Source: Micromonospora sp. WMMD1082
GTDB taxonomy: Bacteria > Actinomycetota > Actinomycetes > Mycobacteriales > Micromonosporaceae
Direction of reading: 5' to 3'
Assembly (NCBI RefSeq): GCF_029626175.1
Contig: NZ_JARUBM010000002.1
Coordinates: 5,783,001 to 5,847,000 of the forward strand
DNA length: 64,000 nucleotides
The position numbers and the translations under genes were made by a program. A model generated the notes under the pieces. The model saw only the letters and a list, made by a program, of their open reading frames with translations, was not told the DNA's origin and searched no databases. Position 1 is the stretch's first letter. The number at the start of each line of letters is the position of its first letter. This document shows positions 16,016-23,958 of this stretch, piece after piece.

Positions 16016-18799
16016 ATGTCGAGCCCCGCCGAGCGGTACGCCGCGGCGCGCCGCCGGGCCGCGCAGGCCTCACAGTTCCCGGCGCTGGACGAGTTCACCG
16101 CCTCTGACCTGGGGTTCGACCTCGACGACTTCCAGCGGGAGGCGTGTCAGGCGCTGGAGCGGGGCAGCGGTGTGCTGGTCTGCGCGCCGACCGGGGCCGG
16201 CAAGACCGTGGTCGGCGAGTTCGCCGTACACCTGGCGCTGCGGGGCACGCCCGGGCAGCCGGCGCCGGCCGACGGTGCCCGTCGCAAGTGCTTCTACACC
16301 ACGCCGATCAAGGCGCTGTCGAACCAGAAGTACCACGACCTGGTCGACCGCTACGGTGCCGAGCAGGTGGGGCTGCTCACCGGCGACAACGCCATCAACG
16401 GCGACGCCCCGGTGGTGGTGATGACCACCGAGGTGCTGCGCAACATGCTCTACGCCGGCTCGGCCACCCTGGAGGGCCTGGCGTACGTGGTGATGGACGA
16501 GGTCCACTACCTGGCCGACCGGTTCCGTGGCGGGGTGTGGGAGGAGGTCATCATCCACCTGCCCGCCTCGGTGACCCTGGTGTCGCTGTCGGCGACGGTC
16601 TCCAACGCCGAGGAGTTCGCCGACTGGCTGATCACCGTGCGGGGCGAGACCACCGTGGTGGTCAGCGAGCACCGGCCGGTGCCGCTGTGGCAGCACATGC
16701 TGGTCGGCAAGCGGATGTTCGACCTGTTCCACGACGCCGACGCCGCGCGCAAACACGACGTGCACCCGGAGCTGCTGCGCTACACCCGGGACACGATGCG
16801 CCGCCTCGACCTGGGCGAGGGGCGCTCCGCCGGGCCGGGTGCCGGGCGGCGCGGGCCGCGCTGGCGCGGGCCGATGCGGGCGGACATCGTCGACCGGCTG
16901 GACCGTGAGGGCCTGCTGCCGGCGATCCTGTTCATCTTCAGCCGGGCCGGCTGCGACGCGGCCGTGCAGCAGTGCCTCGCCGCCGGCCTGCGCCTCACCT
17001 CGCCCGAGGAGCGGGCGGAGATCCGCCGGGTGGTGGAGACCCGGGTGACGGCGATTCCCGGCGAGGACCTGTCGGTGCTGGGCTACTGGGAGTGGCTCGA
17101 CGGGCTGGAGCGCGGGTTGGCCGCCCACCACGCCGGGATGCTGCCGGCGTTCAAGGAGGTCGTGGAGGAGCTGTTCGTCCGGGGCCTGGTCAAGGCGGTC
17201 TTCGCCACCGAGACGCTCGCCCTGGGCATCAACATGCCGGCCCGCTGCGTGGTGCTGGAACGCCTGGTCAAGTACAACGGCGAGGCGCACGTCGACCTGA
17301 CGCCGGGGGAGTACACCCAGCTCACCGGGCGGGCCGGGCGCCGGGGCATCGACGTGGAGGGGCACGCCGTGGTGGTGTGGTCCCCGGAAACCGACCCGCG
17401 GCACGTGGCGGGTCTGGCCTCCACCCGCACCTACCCGCTGCGGTCCAGCTTCCGGCCCTCGTACAACATGGCGGTGAACCTGGTCGGCAGCGTCGGTGCG
17501 GAGCCGGCCCGGGCGCTGCTGGAGTCGTCGTTCGCGCAGTTCCAGGCGGACCGGTCGGTGGTCGGCCTGGCCCGGCAGGTGCAGCGCAACACCGAGACCA
17601 TCGAGGCGTACGGCGCGGAGGCGGACTGCCACCACGGCGACTTCGACGAGTACTTCGCGTTGCGGGTGGCCATCGCCGACCGGGAGCGGGCCATCGCCCG
17701 GCAGGGGCAGAGCCAGCGCCGAGCGGCGGCGGTGGCGGCCCTGGAACGACTGCGGGTCGGCGACGTGATCCGGGTGCCGTCCGGGCGCCGGGCCGGCCTG
17801 GCCGTGGTGCTCGACCCGGCGGCCGGTGGCTTCAGCGAGCCACGGCCGCTGGTGCTCACCCAGGACCGCTGGGCCGGGCGGATCAGCCCGGGTGACTTCA
17901 CCACGCCCGCCGAGGTGCTGGCCCGGATCCGGGTGCCGAAGCACTTCAACCCGCGCAACCCGGCCGCCCGGCGCGACCTGGCGGCACAGGTCAGCGGCAC
18001 CGGCCTGGACCGCCACTCCCGACGGGGGGCCCGGGGCCGGCAGTCGGGGGAGGACCACCAGCTCAGCCAGCTCCGCACCGAGCTGCGCCGGCACCCCTGC
18101 CACGCCTGCCCGGAGCGGGAGGAGCACGCCCGGTGGGCCGAACGCCGCCGACGGCTGGAGCGCGACACCGAGGAACTGCGCCAGCGCGTCGCCGGCCGGA
18201 CGGGGTCGTTGGCGCGTACCTTCGACCGGATCGTCGCGCTGCTCACCGCCCGCGGCTACCTCACCGCCGACGGCGCGGTGACCGACGCCGGGCGGATGCT
18301 CGGGCGGATCTGGACGGAGGCGGACCTGCTCGTGGCGGAGTGCCTGCGCCGGGGGGTCTGGGACGGGCTGTCGCCGGCCGAGCTGGCGGCCGCGGTCTCC
18401 GTGGTGGTCTTCGAGGCCCGCCGCGACGTCGACGAGCGAGCCTCGCTGCCCCGGGGCGCGGTCGCCGAGGCGGTCGACGCCACCCTGAAGCTGTGGAGCG
18501 AGATCGAGGCCGAGGAGGCGTCGCGTGGCCTGGCCGTCACCCGCGAGCCGGACCTGGGCTTCGCCTGGCCGGTCTACCGCTGGGCCCGCGGCGAGGCGCT
18601 GGCCAAGGTGCTGTCCAGCGGGCACGAACTCGACGGCGAGATGCCGGCCGGCGACTTCGTCCGGTGGGCCCGGCAGGTGGTGGACCTGCTCGGCCAACTG
18701 GCCGACTCCGGTGGCGCCTCGACCGAGTTGCGGGCCACCGCGCGGCAGGCGATCGGCGCGGTCAACCGGGGTGTCCTGGCGTACCACTCGCCGGCCTGA
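16016..18799 (+). CDS. helY: HelY-type Ski2-like DEVH-box RNA helicase
   Basis: A 927-residue superfamily 2 helicase. Motif I is CAPTGAGKTVVGEFA, motif II VMDEVHYLAD (DEVH), motif III SLSATVSN and motif VI TGRAGRRGIDVEG. A beta-barrel/insert region (about residues 560-650) is followed by a C-terminal DSHCT domain. This is the architecture of mycobacterial HelY, a Ski2/Mtr4-like protein thought to remodel RNA, and the pafA-pafBC-tatAC-helY order is the same as in mycobacteria. The RNA substrate is not known. The leaderless start is set by TAATCT, 7 nt before the ATG. Confidence 0.93.
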   Translation: MSSPAERYAAARRRAAQASQFPALDEFTASDLGFDLDDFQREACQALERGSGVLVCAPTGAGKTVVGEFAVHLALRGTPGQPAPADGARRKCFYTTPIKALSNQKYHDLVDRYGAEQVGLLTGDNAINGDAPVVVMTTEVLRNMLYAGSATLEGLAYVVMDEVHYLADRFRGGVWEEVIIHLPASVTLVSLSATVSNAEEFADWLITVRGETTVVVSEHRPVPLWQHMLVGKRMFDLFHDADAARKHDVHPELLRYTRDTMRRLDLGEGRSAGPGAGRRGPRWRGPMRADIVDRLDREGLLPAILFIFSRAGCDAAVQQCLAAGLRLTSPEERAEIRRVVETRVTAIPGEDLSVLGYWEWLDGLERGLAAHHAGMLPAFKEVVEELFVRGLVKAVFATETLALGINMPARCVVLERLVKYNGEAHVDLTPGEYTQLTGRAGRRGIDVEGHAVVVWSPETDPRHVAGLASTRTYPLRSSFRPSYNMAVNLVGSVGAEPARALLESSFAQFQADRSVVGLARQVQRNTETIEAYGAEADCHHGDFDEYFALRVAIADRERAIARQGQSQRRAAAVAALERLRVGDVIRVPSGRRAGLAVVLDPAAGGFSEPRPLVLTQDRWAGRISPGDFTTPAEVLARIRVPKHFNPRNPAARRDLAAQVSGTGLDRHSRRGARGRQSGEDHQLSQLRTELRRHPCHACPEREEHARWAERRRRLERDTEELRQRVAGRTGSLARTFDRIVALLTARGYLTADGAVTDAGRMLGRIWTEADLLVAECLRRGVWDGLSPAELAAAVSVVVFEARRDVDERASLPRGAVAEAVDATLKLWSEIEAEEASRGLAVTREPDLGFAWPVYRWARGEALAKVLSSGHELDGEMPAGDFVRWARQVVDLLGQLADSGGASTELRATARQAIGAVNRGVLAYHSPA

Positions 18800-18965
18800 T
18801 CGCTACATTCCGTGACTTTCTACCGCTGAGCTGCCGTATCGCCTGGTTATCGCGGCGCCACGCCCCGCAGTACCCGGGGGGCGCTGTTGTGCCTGGTGAC
18901 GCCGTCCCCGATCATGTCATCGGCGCGTGGGCTACGCGCCGGTAGCAGCTCTGGGGGGAGCCATC

Positions 18966-19862
18966 ATGGCGGACATCAATCACTTTGAGTACGGCTGGAT
19001 CACACCCGCGCTCAGCTACGCGCTGTCGGTACTCGGTTCGATCCTCGGGCTGGTCTGCGCCAGCCGGATCCGGACCGCGTCCAGCACGGGTCAGAAGCTC
19101 TGGTGGGGGACGCTCGCGGCGTGGGCGCTCGGCGGGACCGCGATCTGGACCATGCACTTCATGGCGATGCTGGGCTTCGCCGTGACCGGGTCGCGGATCC
19201 GGTACGACGTCCCGATCACCGTCGTCAGCGCGTTGATCGCGGTGGCGGCGGTGGGCGTCGGGCTGGCGATCGTGGGCACCGGCCGCCTCTCGGTCGTGCG
19301 CATCCTCGCCGGTGGCCTGTTCACCGGCGCCGGCGTGGCGGCGATGCACTACAGCGGCATGGCCGCGATGCGGCTGGACGGTCGGCTGCTCTACGACAAC
19401 CTCCGGGTGGGCCTGTCGGTGGTGATCGCCGTGGTCGCGGCGAGCGTCGCGCTCTGGCTCGCGGTGACCGTCCGCCGCGGGCTGGCCGTCTTCGCCTCGG
19501 CGCTGGTGATGGGGGTGGCGGTCAACGGCATGCACTTCACCGGAATGAGCGCCCTGTCGGTGCACCTGCACGAGCAGCGGAGCGAGATGACCGGGGCCGG
19601 CGTCGGCACGCTGCTGATCCCGATCGTGCTGCTGGTGATCTTCGGCGTGGTGGGTCTGGTCTACGCGCTGCTCGCCGCGCCCACCGACGAGGACCGGGCC
19701 GGCGCGGCGTACCTCGACGCCCGGCAGCCGCCGGTGCCGGCAGCGGCCGGTCCGGCGGAGGGCGTCCTACCCGCACCCGACCCGGTGGGCCTGCGGGCCC
19801 GGTCCACCCTGGCCCGGCCCGGCGCCCAGTTCCCGGCCCGCCGGGACCACCCGCCGCGCTGA
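18966..19862 (+). CDS. MHYT-domain integral membrane sensor
   Basis: A 298-residue membrane protein with seven predicted helices. Its three MHYT-type motifs sit at successive helix ends: MHFMAML (about residue 62), MHYSGMAAM (about 126) and MHFTGMSAL (about 192). MHYT domains are proposed to bind copper and sense diatomic gases (O2, CO or NO). Here there is no attached GGDEF, EAL or kinase domain, only a Pro/Ala-rich cytoplasmic tail of about 60 residues, so signalling would need a partner. ATG 18966 is preceded by GGGGGGAG (18951-18958). Confidence 0.88.
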   Translation: MADINHFEYGWITPALSYALSVLGSILGLVCASRIRTASSTGQKLWWGTLAAWALGGTAIWTMHFMAMLGFAVTGSRIRYDVPITVVSALIAVAAVGVGLAIVGTGRLSVVRILAGGLFTGAGVAAMHYSGMAAMRLDGRLLYDNLRVGLSVVIAVVAASVALWLAVTVRRGLAVFASALVMGVAVNGMHFTGMSALSVHLHEQRSEMTGAGVGTLLIPIVLLVIFGVVGLVYALLAAPTDEDRAGAAYLDARQPPVPAAAGPAEGVLPAPDPVGLRARSTLARPGAQFPARRDHPPR

Positions 19863-19898
19863 CCCACCCTGACCCGCGCTAGCCGGCGCTGTCCGGCG

Positions 19899-20012
19899 GG
19901 GGTTGCGCCCGGCGACGCTGGCCGTGGGGTTGCGCCGGCCGCCCTGGTCGGCGGGGTTACGAGATGCGGCATGTCGGGCCATCCCGCCGGCGGGATGGCC
20001 CGACATGCCGCA
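19899..20012. repeat. 27-bp tandem repeat followed by a perfect 48-bp palindrome
   Basis: Repeat units starting GGGGTT occur at 19899, 19926 and 19953, exactly 27 nt apart (two full, one partial). A perfect palindrome of 48 bp with no loop follows at 19965-20012, containing TGCGGCATGTCGGGCC and its complement. It lies between the MHYT gene and the antitoxin-like gene, both rightward. It may terminate transcription from the left. Confidence 0.8.
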
Positions 20013-20116
20013 AGCCGTGGCTGGTCCTGTCGCCAGGCGTCTCGGCGGGGGCTGCCGGGACCGGTCCCCGATGGACGGTCGCGGAAAGTGTCGTACCCGG
20101 TACCGAGAATGCATTC

Positions 20117-20530
20117 ATGGCTGTCCCCGCCCTCACTCCGCGAAACGCCCCGCCGCGCTCGCTGCCCCTGCGCGAGGCGCGCACCCGACTCAGCCAACTC
20201 GTCGCGATGGCGGAGCTGACCGACACCGTCACCGTGGTCACCCGCGACGGCGATTCCCGGCCGGTCGCCGCGATCGTGCCGGCGGCGGCCGCTCGCACCG
20301 CGGCCCAGGCGCGCGCCGACGCCGGTCGCCTGGCCGAGGTCACCGCCGGTTGGTCCCGGCGCCTCGACGAGCAGCGACAGCAGAGCAGCCGCCGCCACGC
20401 CGCCGAGCTGCGCGCGGTGGCCGCGGCGCTCGCCGAGGTGTGGGCCGAGTTGGATCGGCGGGTTCCCCCGGGGGCCGATCCCGCGCTGACCCGGCTGCGC
20501 GCGGCCCACGCCGACCTTCTCGCCGGCTGA
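20117..20530 (+). CDS. Phd/YefM antitoxin-like protein, orphan
   Basis: A 137-residue protein. Residues about 14-55 (SLPLREARTRLSQLVAMA, then a V-T-V-V-T-R-D-G-x-x-R-P-V-A-A-I-V strand) match the N-terminal DNA-binding fold of Phd/YefM antitoxins. The rest is an Ala/Arg-rich helix, longer than in a usual antitoxin (about 85 residues). No toxin gene (PIN, Doc or RelE type) adjoins it; the next gene is smpB on the other strand. It may be a stand-alone regulator. There is no Shine-Dalgarno, and a weak GAGAAT box ends 6 nt before the ATG. Confidence 0.65.
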   Translation: MAVPALTPRNAPPRSLPLREARTRLSQLVAMAELTDTVTVVTRDGDSRPVAAIVPAAAARTAAQARADAGRLAEVTAGWSRRLDEQRQQSSRRHAAELRAVAAALAEVWAELDRRVPPGADPALTRLRAAHADLLAG

Positions 20531-20587
20531 CCGAGGCGTGCGGCCGTCCGCGGCGGCCCGGTGGCCCGCCTCCCGGGGGAGCGCCGC

Positions 20588-21079
20588 TCAGCGGCGCCCG
20601 GGCCGCCCCTTGAGCCGGCGGCCCAACTCGCGGGCGATCTCCCGGTCCGCGTCGCGTTGGGCGAGCACCTGTCGCTTGTCGTACGATCTGCGGCCCCGGG
20701 CCAGGGCCAGCTCGACCTTTGCCCAGCCGCCGGAGAAGTACATCGACAGCGGCACCAGGGTGATCCCGCCCTCGCGGGTCTGCGCCAGGATGCGGGCGAT
20801 CTCCACCCGGCGCAGCAGCAGCTTGCGGGTGCGCCGGGGCGCGTGGTTGGTCCAGGTGCCGTAGCCGTACTCCGCGATGTGCAGGCCGTACAGCATGATC
20901 TCCCCGTCGCGTTCCTGGGCGAAGGCGTCCACCAGCGAGGCGCGGCCCTCCCGCAGCGACTTGACCTCGGTGCCGGCCAGCACGATGCCCGCCTCGTACG
21001 TCTTGAGGATCGCGTAGTCGTGGCGGGCTCTTCGGTTCGACGCGATCGGCGTCCGCTCGGCGTTACGGGAGGTGCCCAT
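20588..21079 (-). CDS. smpB: SsrA-binding protein SmpB
   Basis: A 163-residue OB-fold protein that carries tmRNA into stalled ribosomes for trans-translation. The order [49 protein letters not shown] and [20 protein letters not shown] is the complete SmpB signature, and the basic C-terminal tail is intact. On this strand TATCCT (21087-21092) ends 7 nt before the ATG, so the transcript is probably leaderless. The tmRNA gene ssrA, often nearby, is not seen in this window. Confidence 0.95.
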   Translation of the reverse strand: MGTSRNAERTPIASNRRARHDYAILKTYEAGIVLAGTEVKSLREGRASLVDAFAQERDGEIMLYGLHIAEYGYGTWTNHAPRRTRKLLLRRVEIARILAQTREGGITLVPLSMYFSGGWAKVELALARGRRSYDKRQVLAQRDADREIARELGRRLKGRPGRR

Positions 21080-21130
21080 CCGGCGAAGGATAGCCCGTGA
21101 CCGCCCGGGGGATACGGACTCGGCGACGGG

Positions 21131-23437
21131 CTATGCGGTGTCGCTGGGCTCCGGCGGTCGGGCGCGCAGCCGACCGGCCAGGTCCGCCACCGCCGCCGCG
21201 AGCCGCGCGTCGGACTCGCCCGGCCAGTGCCCGATGATCGACGGCGGTACGCTGTCGCCCGGTGCGGGCACCACGTCCCACGGGTCGCGCAGCCGGCGGT
21301 CGACCGTGCCCGGCGGGCCGGAGATCAGCGGTTGCTCGCCCTGCCGGTGCGGCGAGAAGATCCAGCCGCCGATCGAGTCGGTGTCGCGCCACAGGTTCAC
21401 CCACCGCCAGTTGACCCGGTCGCCCACCTCGCGCAGCACATCCTCGTTGACGTGGGCCGGGAACAACCGCGCGTAGAGCCGGCGCAGCGGTGAGCCGTAC
21501 GTCAGCAGGGCGAGCCGACTGCACACCTCGGGCGGCAGTTGGAGCACCGTGGCGGCGAGCAGCACCGAGCCGTGGCTGTGCCCGGACAGGAGCACGCCGT
21601 GCCCCTGCTCGGTCAGGTAGGTGATCCGCCGGCTCAGCTCCGGCACCGCCCGTTCGGCGTAGCAGGGCGGTGCGAAGGGGTGCGCCGCCCGGGGCCAGAA
21701 GGTGCCCAGGTCCCACAGCACACCGACGTACCGGCGGAACTCGGCCGTGCGGTAGGCGAAGATGCCGCCGATGACCAGGGCGACTCCCACCGCCGCGATC
21801 AGGAAGCTGCCCACCTGGATGCCGAAGGTCGTCGCCGCGTCCGGTATGCCGGTGACGCGCTCGACCGCCGTTCCCGGTGCCACCCCGATCATACCGAGCA
21901 GGCTGGTGGGCATGCCCACACCGACGACGCCGGCGTAGACCACGGCGAGCGACTCCGCGCGTTCGGTGAACCGCGCCCGGGCGATGGTCCGCTCGACCTG
22001 ATGCAGCTGGTACCGGGCGGTCGGTGGGGCGTCGGGGTAGTCACGGGCCACGGTGTCGCGGGCGGCACGCATCCGTCCGCCGTGGCTGGTCAGGGTGACG
22101 ACGACGGCTCCGATCAGCGTGGTCACCGCGGCCACGAGGAACACGAAGAGGGCCCACTTGCAGCCCAGGGGTGGGCCGATGTCCTGCTCGCTGTCGGCCG
22201 AGGCGCGACGGTTGAGCAGGTCGGCGATCCGGTAGATGAGGTCGGCGGAGATCGCCCCCGCCAAACCGGTGGTGGCGGCGGCGATGATCGGAGCGCCGAG
22301 CCCCTGCAGCGGTCCGGCGTCGAACCCGCGCCGGGCCTCGTCGGTGTGGCGCCTGGCGTCGTCGAGCCCGTCCGACCTGCGGGCGGCCCTGCGGAGCCGC
22401 CGGCGGCCGAGCAACGCCATGGTGCCGATCACGAACAGCATGAGCGTCTGCGAGATGATGACCAGGCTGAGCATCTTGTCGTAGCCCGGCAGGCCGCCCG
22501 CGGCCTGCCACGGCGTCGGGTCGACGGTCACCGCGATCAGGACCAGCGCGGTCAGGGCGCAGGCGAGGGTGCGTAGTCCGCCGGCCAGCCGGTCCACCAG
22601 GGAATGGGCCACCGGGGTGTCGATCAGATGGTGCGCGCAGACCAGAGCGACGCAGGCGAACAGCACCGCTCCGGCGACCACGGCCAGCGCGATGCTGACG
22701 ACCGACGGGCCCGACCCGATCCGGGCGCCGAGCAGGGCGATGCAGAGGGTGGCGAAGCCGGCGGCGACGTGCAGCGAGCGCAACCGCTGCACCACCGGCG
22801 CGCTGTCCCACTGGGCGACGGCGCTGAGCTGGTGCGGCCCGGATTCGGTCAAGGAGGCCTGGAAGGCGTCGAAGCTGCGCGCCGGACGGGCGCCGAGCCG
22901 CCAGACCACGACGAGCGCGGCGGCTGGCAGCAGCGCGAACACGGCCAGGGTGACGCCGGTGGGTCGGCCGCCGAGCCACGACAGCCACGGGCGCCCCTCC
23001 AGGCAGTACGGGTTCGGCAGGCAGCGCCAGGCGATCAGGTCGAGCGCCACCCCTGTCGCCGCGAGCACGTACAGGATGGTCAGGGTGAGAGCCAGGAGCC
23101 GGCACGCCGCCTTGATGCCCGCCCCGGACCTGCGGTGTGGAGCGGGCAGCATCCAGATCACGATGTTGCAGAGCATGAAGGGCAGCAGGAACACCAGCGA
23201 CAACGTACGGACCGTGGTGCCCGAGGGCAGGTCGCTCCAGCGGTACGCCTCCAACGTCACCTCGGCCGGGCCGTTGGTGTCCGGATAGCCGGGGCGCGGG
23301 CGGTAGAAGCCACCGTTGCGGTCCCCCGCGACCTGGTGGCTGTGCGGGCGGTCCAACACCTGTTCGGCTCCGGCCCCCGAGACGCCGTGTACCCGTAGCT
23401 CCACGACGTCGTCGCTCGTCACCGGTCCATCGGTCAT
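21131..23437 (-). CDS. large integral membrane protein with C-terminal alpha/beta-hydrolase domain
   Basis: A 768-residue protein of unknown specific function. The N-terminal 80 or so residues are soluble (VELRVHGVSGAGAEQVLDRP). About nine membrane helices follow (residues 85-590). A C-terminal hydrolase-like domain has GVLLSGHSHGSVLLAA, a G-x-S-x-G nucleophile elbow near residue 655, and a late His (IIGHWPG). Such proteins may be membrane lipases or thioesterases. ATG 23437 is taken because it starts the soluble domain and follows a GGGGGG stretch. It reads away from the YeiH operon, whose regulatory leader lies just to its right. Confidence 0.7.
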   Translation of the reverse strand: MTDGPVTSDDVVELRVHGVSGAGAEQVLDRPHSHQVAGDRNGGFYRPRPGYPDTNGPAEVTLEAYRWSDLPSGTTVRTLSLVFLLPFMLCNIVIWMLPAPHRRSGAGIKAACRLLALTLTILYVLAATGVALDLIAWRCLPNPYCLEGRPWLSWLGGRPTGVTLAVFALLPAAALVVVWRLGARPARSFDAFQASLTESGPHQLSAVAQWDSAPVVQRLRSLHVAAGFATLCIALLGARIGSGPSVVSIALAVVAGAVLFACVALVCAHHLIDTPVAHSLVDRLAGGLRTLACALTALVLIAVTVDPTPWQAAGGLPGYDKMLSLVIISQTLMLFVIGTMALLGRRRLRRAARRSDGLDDARRHTDEARRGFDAGPLQGLGAPIIAAATTGLAGAISADLIYRIADLLNRRASADSEQDIGPPLGCKWALFVFLVAAVTTLIGAVVVTLTSHGGRMRAARDTVARDYPDAPPTARYQLHQVERTIARARFTERAESLAVVYAGVVGVGMPTSLLGMIGVAPGTAVERVTGIPDAATTFGIQVGSFLIAAVGVALVIGGIFAYRTAEFRRYVGVLWDLGTFWPRAAHPFAPPCYAERAVPELSRRITYLTEQGHGVLLSGHSHGSVLLAATVLQLPPEVCSRLALLTYGSPLRRLYARLFPAHVNEDVLREVGDRVNWRWVNLWRDTDSIGGWIFSPHRQGEQPLISGPPGTVDRRLRDPWDVVPAPGDSVPPSIIGHWPGESDARLAAAVADLAGRLRARPPEPSDTA

Positions 23438-23578
23438 CGGCCCCCCGGTAGGTGTGTCTGCCGGCCGGGGGCCAGTCGGGCCCACGGCCGGGCTGCCACG
23501 CCCGTCTACCCATCGGGACGACGGCCACGCCTGCGCGGACCGGCTGGCGTGACCGTATCGTGGGCGGACACTTGAAAT

Positions 23579-23603
23579 CCTACTTTCCCGGTAGGAAAAT
23601 CGG
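23579..23603 (+). promoter_or_regulatory. candidate sulfur operator, copy A
   Basis: CCTAC-N7-GTAGG inverted repeat (23579-23595) followed by AAAATCGG. It matches the element at 30025-30050 base for base over the CCTACT, CCCG and TAGG blocks and the closing ATCGG. It ends 3 nt before the GTG of the leader peptide ORF, so it overlaps the expected promoter. Confidence 0.5.
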
Positions 23604-23606
23604 CCC

Positions 23607-23696
23607 GTGGTTACCGATCTCCGACTCATCACCCGCCGGGTCGTCGACCTGATGCGGGTCGCCTCGGAACTCTGTACCGGCGCGGGCCGCGCCTGA
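23607..23696 (+). CDS. cysteine-attenuator-like leader peptide (29 aa)
   Basis: A small ORF beginning at GTG 23607. Its central part reads LITRRVVDLMRVASELC and it ends GAGRA-stop. This matches the actinobacterial leader peptides with a (L)TRRRxVDLxRVxSxxC core that act as cysteine-responsive attenuators upstream of sulfur genes. The Cys codon (TGT) is near the 3' end, where ribosome stalling would alter downstream folding. A -10-like GAAAAT ends 6 nt before the GTG and there is no Shine-Dalgarno, so it is probably leaderless. It precedes the YeiH operon by 118 nt. The identity comes from sequence pattern and context. Confidence 0.7.
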   Translation: MVTDLRLITRRVVDLMRVASELCTGAGRA

Positions 23697-23814
23697 CGGC
23701 CCGCCGACGCCACGCACCACATCGCCGGTCCGCAGCCGGTGTTCGGACTTCCCACCCCGCACGCTGTCGGCGTCGCGGGATCTCGCCATCCCTCTCCCCT
23801 CCGGAGGAACCCCC

Positions 23815-23958
23815 ATGAGTAACCCGGAAACCCGACCATCTCCCACCGCCCCGGAGACACGGTTCGCCCTGAACGAGGACTGGGCCGCCACGATCCTCGG
23901 CCTGGTGCTGCTCGGCCTGGTCCTGGTCGGCGCGATTCCCGCCGGGCTGGTGCCCTGA
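23815..23958 (+). CDS. 47-residue single-helix protein, probable split N-terminal helix of YeiH
   Basis: A soluble Pro/Thr-rich N-terminus is followed by ALNEDWAATILGLVLLGLVL, one membrane helix ending at residue 47. The N-E-D-W-x-A-x-x-x-G-L pattern resembles the first helix of full-length YeiH-family exporters in other bacteria (K/N-E-D-W-W-A-V-x-x-G). Its TGA overlaps the ATG of the exporter (TGATG), ensuring stoichiometric translation. GGAGGA at 23803-23808 is an ideal ribosome-binding site. I infer a small subunit that supplies the missing first helix. Confidence 0.65.
   Translation: MSNPETRPSPTAPETRFALNEDWAATILGLVLLGLVLVGAIPAGLVP

Larger units (their letters stand above)
23438..23814 (+). 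promoter_or_regulatory. 377-nt leader region of the YeiH operon
   Basis: The gap between the divergent membrane hydrolase and the YeiH operon holds a candidate operator (23579-23603), a cysteine-leader-like small ORF (23607-23696), and then a 118-nt stretch. In that stretch CGACGCC (near 23706) can pair with GGCGTCG (near 23768). A strong GGAGGA ribosome-binding site (23803-23808) precedes the first structural gene. Confidence 0.6.

Noticed and set aside
16070..18787. A 905-codon open frame antisense to helY, with other very long antisense frames (for example 8616-11288 minus and 49962-52703 minus).
   Set aside because: High GC content keeps several frames open. The opposite strand encodes proteins with full family motifs, and these frames translate to Arg/Gly/His-rich sequence with no domain.
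20117..20530. A toxin-antitoxin pair.
   Set aside because: Only the antitoxin-like half is present; neither flank encodes a toxin-like protein.
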